34,415 nt of DNA from Planctomycetota bacterium (GTDB lineage Bacteria; JAJVIF01; JAPKYR01). The notes beneath the pieces were generated by a model. That model did not search any database. It had not been told where the DNA came from and was given only the letters and a program-made list of their open reading frames with translations. Where the stretch lies: contig JAUWTM010000022.1 in the NCBI GenBank assembly GCA_030614715.1, positions 1 to 34,415 on the forward strand, in the 5' to 3' direction. The translations under genes and the position numbers were made by a program. The number at the start of each line of letters is the position of its first letter. Position 1 is the stretch's first letter. Of this stretch, positions 16,280 to 23,824 are shown in pieces.

Positions 16280-16344
16280 GGGAGCGGCAATCTGGGAGCG
16301 GGGCCCTACGGTCCGCGGGAGCGGCGACATCCTGTCGGCGCATT
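16280..16344 (+). repeat. second GGGAGCGG block after dapL with two hairpin units
   Basis: A 14-bp unit (16280-16293) is followed by hairpin unit 16294-16316 (GGCCC-TAC-GGTCC) and hairpin unit 16317-16344, which is identical over 28 bp to 16173-16200. The order, a G/C-stem unit then a CGA-stem unit, is the same as at 11971-12018. Confidence 0.8.
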
Positions 16345-16417
16345 TTCCTTTCTTTTGCAACCATGACCAGGACAGTCACTCGTGATTCTTAATTTGAGTG
16401 CTTAGATCGATACTAGA

Positions 16418-16426
16418 TGGTAGAAT
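16418..16426 (+). promoter_or_regulatory. predicted extended -10 promoter of the glycan operon
   Basis: TGGTAGAAT is an extended -10, with no good -35 at 17 bp. Transcription would start near 16433, only about 11 nt before the first ATG, and no Shine-Dalgarno is visible. It is the only plausible promoter seen before 16444. Confidence 0.45.
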
Positions 16427-16443
16427 AGTGCGACAGTTTAACT

Positions 16444-17451
16444 ATGGATGAACTTCCGGAAAAAATTAACCCGCTTCTGGCACAAAACCTCGTTCCACCC
16501 GATCCCGCCACAGATCCCGATGCGCTGATTTCGGTCATCGTCCCCCTCAAGAACGAGGAAGGCACCCTGATCATGCTTTTCGACAAGGTCTGGGATGTTT
16601 TCAGGAAGATCGAGCGTGAATACGAGATCGTTTTCATCGACGATGGGAGCACGGACGGCAGTTATGGGGTGCTGCAGGACCTTTACAGGCAGCATCCGGA
16701 CATCGTAAGGGTTATAAAATTCCGGATGAACAAGGGGAAGGCTGCCGCGCTGGCTGCCGGTTTCAAACTTGCCGAGGGCGAGATAATAATCACGATGGAT
16801 GCCGACCTCCAGGACGACCCATCGGAGATCCCGCGATTCCTCGAAGCCCTTGCTAAAGGCGCGGACCTGATCTCAGGCTGGAAGAAGGTCCGTCACGATC
16901 CCCTTCACAAGGTAATTTTCTCGAGGTTCTGGAACTGGATAGTCAGCACTGCGGCCGGACTTCGGCTCCACGATTACAACTGCGGATTCAAGGCATACAG
17001 GAAGGAAGTTCTTAACGAGCTGCACATCTACGGCGATCTTCACAGGTACATCCCGTTCCTCGCGAAAGCAAGCGGCTACGTGGTCAGTGAAATAGTGGTC
17101 GAGCACCACCCACGGAAGTCCGGAGTCAGCAAGTACGGATTCGGACGGGTGTTCAGGGGTTTTTTCGACCTGTTCACTGTCATCATGCTCACGAGGTTCC
17201 GGCGTAACCCGCTCCATCTCTTCGGCTGGATCGGCTCTGTTCTTTTCATATCGGGAGTAATCATCAACGTGTGGCTGACATGGATCTGGATGCACGGTGC
17301 ATCGATCGGAAGCCGTCCACTACTCATCATGGGTGTGCTCCTGATGGTTGTCGGTGTCCAGATATTCACAATCGGACTGATAGGTGAGATGATTAACTCG
17401 CTCAAGCCCAGCGATCAGTCCGACCATCCAATAAAGACAATTCTGAAATGA
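16444..17451 (+). CDS. membrane-anchored family 2 glycosyltransferase (polyprenyl-phosphate glycosyltransferase type)
   Basis: The 335-aa protein has a GT-A domain opening SVIVPLKNEEGTL, then FIDDGSTDGS and the metal-binding DAD in MDADLQDD (about 119-126). Two C-terminal helices (257-282 and 292-317) anchor it. This is the layout of DPM1/GtrB/ArnC-like enzymes, which move a sugar from a nucleotide donor to a polyprenyl phosphate on the cytoplasmic face. It is the first gene of the glycan cluster. Its product could feed the GT39-like membrane enzyme at 29274, which would use such a lipid-linked sugar. That link is inference. The stop overlaps the next start as ATGA. Confidence 0.9.
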   Translation: MDELPEKINPLLAQNLVPPDPATDPDALISVIVPLKNEEGTLIMLFDKVWDVFRKIEREYEIVFIDDGSTDGSYGVLQDLYRQHPDIVRVIKFRMNKGKAAALAAGFKLAEGEIIITMDADLQDDPSEIPRFLEALAKGADLISGWKKVRHDPLHKVIFSRFWNWIVSTAAGLRLHDYNCGFKAYRKEVLNELHIYGDLHRYIPFLAKASGYVVSEIVVEHHPRKSGVSKYGFGRVFRGFFDLFTVIMLTRFRRNPLHLFGWIGSVLFISGVIINVWLTWIWMHGASIGSRPLLIMGVLLMVVGVQIFTIGLIGEMINSLKPSDQSDHPIKTILK

Positions 17452-18305
17452 GCGCTGCATCCGAGGATAACAGCCCGGGAAAATGCGGAATAGTTGTGCT
17501 CAACTACAACGGTCGGGACGTGCTCCCGGGACTTCTGGCATCTCTTGAGAAAATTGACTATCCCGATTTCAGGGTCTTTCTGATTGATAATGCATCGACC
17601 GATAACTCGGCCGATCTCACCGATGATTGGGTTGATAAATTTCCGATCAAGATCATACGCAACGACGAGAACCTGCTTTTCAGCCGCGGTAACAATGTCG
17701 GGATAGAACTGGCACTCGAGTGGGGAGCTGAGTACGTCTTTCTCCTGAACAATGACACGATTGTCCCCCCGGGCATCCTGACTGAACTGATTAATTACAT
17801 GGACGGGAAAGACAAGGTCGGAATAGCGGGACCGATGATCCATTTCGGTGCACCTGCAAGTACAATCTGGGGTGCCGGTGGGAACGTATCCACGTGGTGG
17901 GGACTTGTCAGGCATCGTGGAATACGCGAGAAAGACCAGGGGCAATTCGGTAAACCCGCGAAGGTCGATTACATCTCCGGCGCTGCGATGATGATCGGGA
18001 AGGAAGTTATTAACGCCATCGGCATGCTCGATCCTGATTTTCCAATGTACTTCGAAGACACTGATTTCTGCTTTCGCGCCCGGAAAGCCGGTTACGAAAG
18101 CTGGTACGTTCCAACGAAACCGATGATTCACCTCGTGAGTGTCGCTGCGGGCGGACAGGCGTCGAAGTTTAAAATTCAGCGACGGTTTTCGTCCGGGATG
18201 AAGTTTTTCGCACGACATGCTTCGTGGTATCAATGGCCTACGATAATTCTCGGACAGGTTTACGAGGCGATCAGGGTCGGACTGATGGTCGCGAGGGGAA
18301 TGTGA
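17448..18305 (+). CDS. family 2 glycosyltransferase, rhamnosyltransferase-like
   Basis: The 285-aa protein has the GT2 pattern IVVLNYNGRD, LIDNASTDNS and FLLNNDT, and the late motif MYFEDTDFCFRARKAGY that is common in glycan-assembly enzymes annotated as rhamnosyl- or galactofuranosyltransferases. No membrane segment is seen. It probably adds a sugar to a lipid-linked glycan in the cytoplasm. The sugar cannot be told. The start overlaps the previous stop by 4 nt and the stop abuts the next ATG, so translation is coupled. Residue 1 is set by the ATGA overlap. Confidence 0.88.
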   Translation: MSAASEDNSPGKCGIVVLNYNGRDVLPGLLASLEKIDYPDFRVFLIDNASTDNSADLTDDWVDKFPIKIIRNDENLLFSRGNNVGIELALEWGAEYVFLLNNDTIVPPGILTELINYMDGKDKVGIAGPMIHFGAPASTIWGAGGNVSTWWGLVRHRGIREKDQGQFGKPAKVDYISGAAMMIGKEVINAIGMLDPDFPMYFEDTDFCFRARKAGYESWYVPTKPMIHLVSVAAGGQASKFKIQRRFSSGMKFFARHASWYQWPTIILGQVYEAIRVGLMVARGM

Positions 18306-19607
18306 ATGCGCAAGGTCCTCTGCATAGCATATCTTTTTCCACCCCGTGCCGGAGTGGGTGTCCAGCGCATCACAAAATTCGTACGATACCTCCCCGATCA
18401 CGGCTGGCTGCCGGTTGTTCTAACTCCTGAAAAACCAGCGGGAAGTTTTCCCATCGATGAAGGCTACCAGCGTGAAATTCCGGACTCGGTAAAGGTCTGC
18501 ACGGCTGTAAGTTACGAGCCTTACCATTTCTACAGGTCGCTTGGCGGAACGAAACGTCAGGATGCGGCAGATTTCCGGGGTGTGCTCGAGGGTGGGAAGC
18601 GTCTCGGACTCATGGGACGTCTCTATTCGTCCTTTCAGGCTGCGTTCTTAATTCCCGATCCGAAGATCGGCTGGTTCCGTCCCGCCTTGAGTAAAGCAAG
18701 AGAGCTGATCGAGTCTGAAAAGATCGAAATGATCCTGTCGACGAGTCCGGAGGCCACCGACCACGTAATTGCACGGGCTGTCGCGCGTGAGACCGGCCTT
18801 CCATGGGTCATGGACTTCCGCGACCCGTGGACGACAAGCCTGTACGCTACAAAACGGCCGGAATGGGCGCGGCGCAGGGAAGAAGCACTCGAACTGAGCT
18901 GCCTTGTGGAATCATCCGCAATATCAGTTGTGCAGAAGCGATATCGGGATGAGTACCTGGGTAAATATCCCCCGTTATCGAGCGACTTTGATAAATTCCA
19001 CATCCTGCCGAATGGTTTCGATCCCAGCGACTTCGATGGAATCAAGCCGCGGAATTTCGACCTCTGGACCGTCGTTTATACAGGCTCCATAAGCTATCCA
19101 AGGGACCCGGAACCGTTCTTCAAAGGATGGAAAATCGCCTGCGAAAAGTGCGATGAGTTCCGTACGGGTGCGGGATGCCTGTTCATGGGCGAGTTCGACA
19201 GCCGCTTCCACGAGCTTGCGCCGAAGTATATAATTGACAACATTAAAATTGAGGGTTTCCAGGATCGAGATGCCGTATACTCGTCGCAGCTTGGTGCCGG
19301 GGCGCTCCTGCTGATCGCAGAGGGATACGTGACCGGTAAGGCCTACGAGTACCTTGCATCAGGCATGATCTCCGGACGTCCTGTATTATCAATTACAGAG
19401 GGTGGCGACCTGATCGAACTCATTGATAAGGCCCGTGCCGGACGTTGCCTGAAGCCGTCCGACCCTGACGGTATCGCTGAAGCCCTCATTGGGATGTACA
19501 AATCGAGGAATGATTCATTGAACATCGACAGGGAATTCCTCGCACGATACGACCGCCGGCGCATCACCGGCGAACTGGCGAAACTATTCGATGACATCAT
19601 CGCCTGA
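18306..19607 (+). CDS. family 4-like glycosyltransferase, paralogue of the gene at 26794
   Basis: The 433-aa GT-B protein opens VLCIAYLFPPRAGVGVQR, a typical GT4 N-terminus. Near residue 170 it has WVMDFRDPWT, and in the donor-binding half KAYEYLASG and PVLSITEGGDL. The gene at 26794 shares the same landmarks, including FRDPWT, NGFD and YEYLASG, so both belong to one subfamily. The ATG directly follows the previous TGA, and the end overlaps the next gene by 17 nt. Its role is adding a sugar to the lipid-linked glycan. Donor and acceptor are unknown. Confidence 0.87.
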   Translation: MRKVLCIAYLFPPRAGVGVQRITKFVRYLPDHGWLPVVLTPEKPAGSFPIDEGYQREIPDSVKVCTAVSYEPYHFYRSLGGTKRQDAADFRGVLEGGKRLGLMGRLYSSFQAAFLIPDPKIGWFRPALSKARELIESEKIEMILSTSPEATDHVIARAVARETGLPWVMDFRDPWTTSLYATKRPEWARRREEALELSCLVESSAISVVQKRYRDEYLGKYPPLSSDFDKFHILPNGFDPSDFDGIKPRNFDLWTVVYTGSISYPRDPEPFFKGWKIACEKCDEFRTGAGCLFMGEFDSRFHELAPKYIIDNIKIEGFQDRDAVYSSQLGAGALLLIAEGYVTGKAYEYLASGMISGRPVLSITEGGDLIELIDKARAGRCLKPSDPDGIAEALIGMYKSRNDSLNIDREFLARYDRRRITGELAKLFDDIIA

Positions 19608-20994
19608 TAATCCCCGGGAAACCGAAAAGTCCCTTGCACGCGACAGCGTTGGCACGACACTGACCAACGTCGTCCTTTTCATCGTCGGAGTTGTGATCTG
19701 GATCGCCATTGCGCGCCTGCTGGGACCAACCTGGCGTGGAGCACTGGCACTCGTGATGATCGCGCCAGCGATTGTCATTAAGACCGGTACGTTCGGATTC
19801 GATTACGGCATTGTTGTACTCGGTGGGAAAACACGGGAATCCCTTGACGTCCTGACACGGACAGGAATCGTGTTCGGCCTGATCGTAGGTCTCCTTTTTA
19901 TCGGGCTCCTGATGATTTTTATGTACGGTTTTCCCGTTGCGTTCTGGCGGTTGACCCAGGAGGTCTGGCTGCGCCCGCAGTACATCCTGATCGCGACCAT
20001 CTTTCCAATCCACCTGATGACCCTGATGTACGATGCCGCGATTTACGCCGAGGACAGAATCGCTGCACGTAACACGAAGGAACTGGTCGTAAATGCGGCA
20101 ATGCTGGCACTGATCCTGATCGTGGTTTTCGTTTTCAACATGCGACTTGTGGGGGTTATAGGTGCGTACATACTGGCAAATGTTATCAGCCTTGCGTACG
20201 CATGGAAACTGGTCCGGGGGCATGTTTCTCTTGGGGGAAACATCGATATCGCACTCGGGAAGAAAGCCGTTAAACTTGGATTCCCTGTCTACCTTGCTAA
20301 CATGGCCAGCTTCCTGATGCTCCCTGTGATGATGCTCACACTGTCATACGCACTCCCCGGTACGTCCGGCGACAACCTTGCCAGGATCGCATTCTTCACG
20401 ATGGCTTACCAGATGATCGACCGTACCCTGCCCGTTACTCGGTCGATTGCCTTCGCACTGCTCCCGAAAATCACCGGTGCATCCGATGCGCAGGCGGGAG
20501 AGCTTGCGGCGAAGGCATCAAGACATACGCTACTGGTGTCGCTCGCAATTTTTATAATTCTCGTGCTTTTAATGCACCCGATAGTTGAGATACTGCTCGG
20601 TAAAAGATATCTTGCTGTTGTCGGGGCGTTCATGATAATGGCTCCCGCAGGCGTTGCGATGTCTGTTACGGGTGTCTGGTCGACCCACCTGCTCGCCAGG
20701 TCCAGGCCGCTGATGGTCGCACGGGCAGGCATCATTGGCGTTGTGACAGCTCTAATACTAGCCGCACTGGGATTCAGTTATTATGAATCCGGCAGGGAAG
20801 TACTGGTTGCATCGGTTGCGGTAGTCGTTGGAGCCCTGGTGAATGCCGCGATGCTGCTGCCGTCGTTCTGCAGGGAAGGAGACCTGTCCCCGGCAAGGGT
20901 GCTGATCCCGACCGGAGAGGATTTAAGGGACTGGCAGCGGGTACCGGGTTTCGTACGGGAGTTATTTTCCGGAAGGCGCAGGGGACACAATTAG
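19591..20994 (+). CDS. polysaccharide flippase, Wzx type, copy 1
   Basis: The 467-aa protein is almost entirely hydrophobic, with about 12-14 helices. It opens with a short polar N-terminus followed by IARLLGPTWRGALAL, the usual first-loop LGP..G..AL pattern of the MOP/Wzx superfamily, and then GTFGFDYG. Such proteins move undecaprenyl-linked glycans across the inner membrane. A second flippase of the same type at 25409 shares the (R)LGP..(R/K)G and GTFGF features. Its ATG lies 17 nt inside the preceding gene. The C-terminal 40 residues are polar and Arg-rich. Confidence 0.87.
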   Translation: MTSSPDNPRETEKSLARDSVGTTLTNVVLFIVGVVIWIAIARLLGPTWRGALALVMIAPAIVIKTGTFGFDYGIVVLGGKTRESLDVLTRTGIVFGLIVGLLFIGLLMIFMYGFPVAFWRLTQEVWLRPQYILIATIFPIHLMTLMYDAAIYAEDRIAARNTKELVVNAAMLALILIVVFVFNMRLVGVIGAYILANVISLAYAWKLVRGHVSLGGNIDIALGKKAVKLGFPVYLANMASFLMLPVMMLTLSYALPGTSGDNLARIAFFTMAYQMIDRTLPVTRSIAFALLPKITGASDAQAGELAAKASRHTLLVSLAIFIILVLLMHPIVEILLGKRYLAVVGAFMIMAPAGVAMSVTGVWSTHLLARSRPLMVARAGIIGVVTALILAALGFSYYESGREVLVASVAVVVGALVNAAMLLPSFCREGDLSPARVLIPTGEDLRDWQRVPGFVRELFSGRRRGHN

Positions 20995-21006
20995 AATTTG
21001 TGCACA

Positions 21007-22140
21007 ATGAACGATGAGAAACTGACAATCGATGGACGTCCGCTGAGGCTTACCTATGTAGCTGATGCCTGGAACACTCATACCCATAGATGGGTCGGGT
21101 ATTTCAGGGATCTCGGCTGCGAAGTGAAGGTAATCAGCTACCGCGAGTGGGATATCCCTGGTGTCGAGGTCTACGTCCATTCACCGGTACCGCAGGGACT
21201 GATGACCATCCCACCCCTTAAACAGCTGCACACATTGACAGACTACATGCATGTCAAATCCATGATCAACTGGGCTGACATTGTCCACGTACATTTTATA
21301 TACCGCTACCGCTTCAACATGGTGTTTAAAGGCGTGCACAAGCTTGTTGTCAGCACGTGGGGAAAGGACATCATCACGGATTCGGATGAGCGGGAGCCCA
21401 GGAACGAGGTGTACTGGAAGAAGTACGTCCTCAAACAGGCCGCTGTACTCACCGCCACGACTCATTTTCTTGCGGACGCAACACGTAAATACTCTCCCGG
21501 GGGAAAGGAAATCCACGTAATTCCATTCGGCGTCGACCTTGATGTTTTTGATCCGGAAAAATTCCCCCGGAAAAATCCCGACGACCAGCCGTACAGGATC
21601 GGTTTCCTCAAGCACCTCCGGACAAAGTACGGTCCGGATACCCTGATCGAGGCGACAAGGCTGATTCGCGACCGCGGTCACAACATCAGGACCATCCTCG
21701 CGGGCGTGGGTGACGATGAGGACGAGTTGAGGAAGCTGGCTCGCGACCTTGGCGTCCACCGCATCATTGATTTCGTGGGTAGAATTCCACACGAGGAGGT
21801 CCCGGCGTTCATGGCCAGCCTCGACATCTTCTGCATGCCCTCGAGATGGGAATCGGAGACCTTCGGGGTCGCTGCGGTTGAAGCGGAGGCAATGGAAATT
21901 CCGGTTGTCGCGACCGCTGTCGGAGGCGTGCCGGAAGCCGTGGACGACGGCGTTACGGGGATACTTGTAAAGCCGAATGATCCCGTGGCAATCACTAACT
22001 CGATCAGTGACCTGCTCGAGGAGCCGTTAGTACGTGTCGAGATGGGTAAAGCCGGACGGAAATATGTTGCTGAGCACTACGACTGGCAGGAAAATGCCGC
22101 CCGTATGAAAAAGATCTACCTTGACCTCGTCCAATCATAG
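21007..22140 (+). CDS. family 4 glycosyltransferase, paralogue of the gene at 28105
   Basis: The 377-aa GT-B enzyme has ADAWNTHTHRWVGYF near the N-terminus, STWGKDI (about 111-117), the donor-site stretch IPFGVDL.VFDPEKF, and the C-terminal ESETFGVAAVEAEAM with the conserved E-x7-E. The gene at 28105 repeats the same landmarks: HTWKWVGWF, SPWGSDI, HYGVDT.VFDPDK and EELGVAALEASAM. ATG 21007 is chosen because the only earlier in-frame start is a TTG at 20998 with no support. The 12-nt spacing from the flippase stop suggests cotranscription. A 72-bp gap follows before the first FapA gene. Confidence 0.87.
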   Translation: MNDEKLTIDGRPLRLTYVADAWNTHTHRWVGYFRDLGCEVKVISYREWDIPGVEVYVHSPVPQGLMTIPPLKQLHTLTDYMHVKSMINWADIVHVHFIYRYRFNMVFKGVHKLVVSTWGKDIITDSDEREPRNEVYWKKYVLKQAAVLTATTHFLADATRKYSPGGKEIHVIPFGVDLDVFDPEKFPRKNPDDQPYRIGFLKHLRTKYGPDTLIEATRLIRDRGHNIRTILAGVGDDEDELRKLARDLGVHRIIDFVGRIPHEEVPAFMASLDIFCMPSRWESETFGVAAVEAEAMEIPVVATAVGGVPEAVDDGVTGILVKPNDPVAITNSISDLLEEPLVRVEMGKAGRKYVAEHYDWQENAARMKKIYLDLVQS

Positions 22141-22212
22141 TATTCACCTTTGTTAATGTTATAACTCAATGTAATTTCCCGTGCTATTAAGGATATTAAT
22201 AGTTGAAAGCCC

Positions 22213-23724
22213 ATGGTGGATACCAGCAAGAAATATTACATATTCCAGGAAGGGACCGATGTCATGTTCGTCAGCAACGTCCCCCCTGAAGAGCTTGATG
22301 GAGCCATTATTCAGGCGTTCAAGGAGGAGGTCAAAACCCGTGGGCTGGACAGGATTATCTTCCCCCATGTTGAGGACCTCATACTGAAGGCGAATCAGGG
22401 TGACGTAGTTAAAATCGGTGGTATTGACGCGATCACCCAAAGGGAGGCAGAGGAAGAAGCAGAGGAAGAGCCGGTCGAGGAGATCGATCCCGAGAACCTT
22501 CCTTTCAGTATTAAAGTTAACCCTGACGGCATGGCGGCGGTACTTGAAATAGATCAACCGACTGATTCCATCACGCGGGAACATATCGATGCAGCACTCG
22601 AATTCAACGGTATAAAAACCGGCCTGATCGAGGAGAACATAGAGAGGGTAATCAGGGAATGGCCGAAGGTCTTCAACTCGATCATAGCAAAGGGCGAACA
22701 ACCGGTCGATGGCGAGGATGCCGAGTTGGTGATGGTCAAGGACTTCAAGGATGACCTCATCCCCGAGGTAACAGAGGACGGGTTGGTTGACTTCAAGGAG
22801 CTTAACCTGATCTCCCCGATCTCAGTCAGTGAAATTCTACAGATACGAACACCTCCGACTCCGGGGACAGCCGGTATCACTGTATTCGGTAAGGAAATTC
22901 CAGCGACTCCGGGTAAGGACCTTAAATTACAGAAAGGCCAGAATACCGAGGAAACTAACGAGGGAACGAGACTTGTTGCACAGCTTGAGGGATTCCTACA
23001 CAGGGGTAACAGGGGTGAGTTGAACGTCAGGCCGGTCTACACCGTTAACGGTGACGTCGATTACTCCATCGGTAACATAAAATACAAGTCAGACGTGCTG
23101 GTCAGGGGTGATGTGCGTGGTGGATTCGAAATCGAGGCGGGCGGGGATGTGCGAATAATCGGAGCGGTGGAGGACGCTACGATTCATGCTGGCGGTAGTA
23201 TCGTCATTAACGGAGGTATCGTCTCGTCTGGCGATGCTCATATAAAGGCCGAAGGCGACGTTAGTGTCGGATTTATTCAGAACGGCACAATTGAAGCCGG
23301 TGGAAGCGTCTACGTGAAAATCGAGGCTATAGGCGCAACGATACATGCCGGGCGCGACATGGAAGTGGCACGTCGCGATGGAAGGATAATCGGCTGTGAT
23401 ATAACCGTCGGGGGATGGGTCGTGACGCAGGAAGTCGGATCGGAAAATTGTCCAACCCTGAAAATTATGTTCAAGGGACGGAAAGGGCAGTGGGAGAATC
23501 CGGATGACAGGTTTGTCTACAATTTCCTGTCAACCCGATCGATCAAAGCCCCGGTACGTGTTGTCTTTGGTTCGATAGCAACCGAGATCTTTGGAATAGA
23601 TCCGCCGCTTACTATTTCGATAAAGGACAGTAATATCTCGCTCGAAAATAAATTTGTCGGTGCGAAGGAAATCAAGCAGTTGCGACGTCTCCGTGAAGCA
23701 ACGGAGATGGATGAAGAGCAATAA
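22213..23724 (+). CDS. FapA-like DUF342 polymer-scaffold protein, copy 1
   Basis: The 503-aa protein matches FapA/DUF342, named from a flagellar assembly protein. Residues 1-75 form a domain shared with the next gene, IFQEGTD.MFV..VPPEELD. A Glu-rich linker (about 78-92), the N-terminal FapA domain and the hinge RTPPTPGTAG (about 214-223) follow. Residues about 275-420 are a right-handed beta-helix-like region rich in Gly, Asp and Ile/Val turns: GDVRGG, EAGGDV, GAVEDATI, GGIVSSGDA. These families make stiff rods or scaffolds. No flagellar gene is near, and the genes on both sides are flippase or transferase genes, so a role in glycan export or cell-surface scaffolding is inferred. No Shine-Dalgarno is clear. 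Confidence 0.9.
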   Translation: MVDTSKKYYIFQEGTDVMFVSNVPPEELDGAIIQAFKEEVKTRGLDRIIFPHVEDLILKANQGDVVKIGGIDAITQREAEEEAEEEPVEEIDPENLPFSIKVNPDGMAAVLEIDQPTDSITREHIDAALEFNGIKTGLIEENIERVIREWPKVFNSIIAKGEQPVDGEDAELVMVKDFKDDLIPEVTEDGLVDFKELNLISPISVSEILQIRTPPTPGTAGITVFGKEIPATPGKDLKLQKGQNTEETNEGTRLVAQLEGFLHRGNRGELNVRPVYTVNGDVDYSIGNIKYKSDVLVRGDVRGGFEIEAGGDVRIIGAVEDATIHAGGSIVINGGIVSSGDAHIKAEGDVSVGFIQNGTIEAGGSVYVKIEAIGATIHAGRDMEVARRDGRIIGCDITVGGWVVTQEVGSENCPTLKIMFKGRKGQWENPDDRFVYNFLSTRSIKAPVRVVFGSIATEIFGIDPPLTISIKDSNISLENKFVGAKEIKQLRRLREATEMDEEQ

Positions 23725-23792
23725 CATAACTGAATACATGCAATCTGTAAAAAATATTAATGATGGACTAACTATGCAGGGCCGGGTATATT

Positions 23793-23818
23793 GTTGATTC
23801 TAATTAGATTTAATCAAC
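23793..23818. promoter_or_regulatory. inverted repeat just before the second FapA start
   Basis: GTTGATT and AATCAAC are separated by 12 bp and end 6 nt before the ATG at 23825. The region could be an operator or a small leader hairpin over the initiation site. The 100-bp gap (23725-23824) has no Shine-Dalgarno and no clear promoter. Confidence 0.35.
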
Positions 23819-23824
23819 CTTTGA

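Noticed and set aside
16105-16344. Possible CRISPR array in the repeats after dapL
   Set aside because: Units are only 13-14 bp, lie head to tail without unique spacers, vary in sequence, and no cas gene is present.
17415-18401. Minus-strand open frame of 328 codons
   Set aside because: It is antisense to the second GT2 gene, whose family motifs are clear, and the reverse translation shows no domain.
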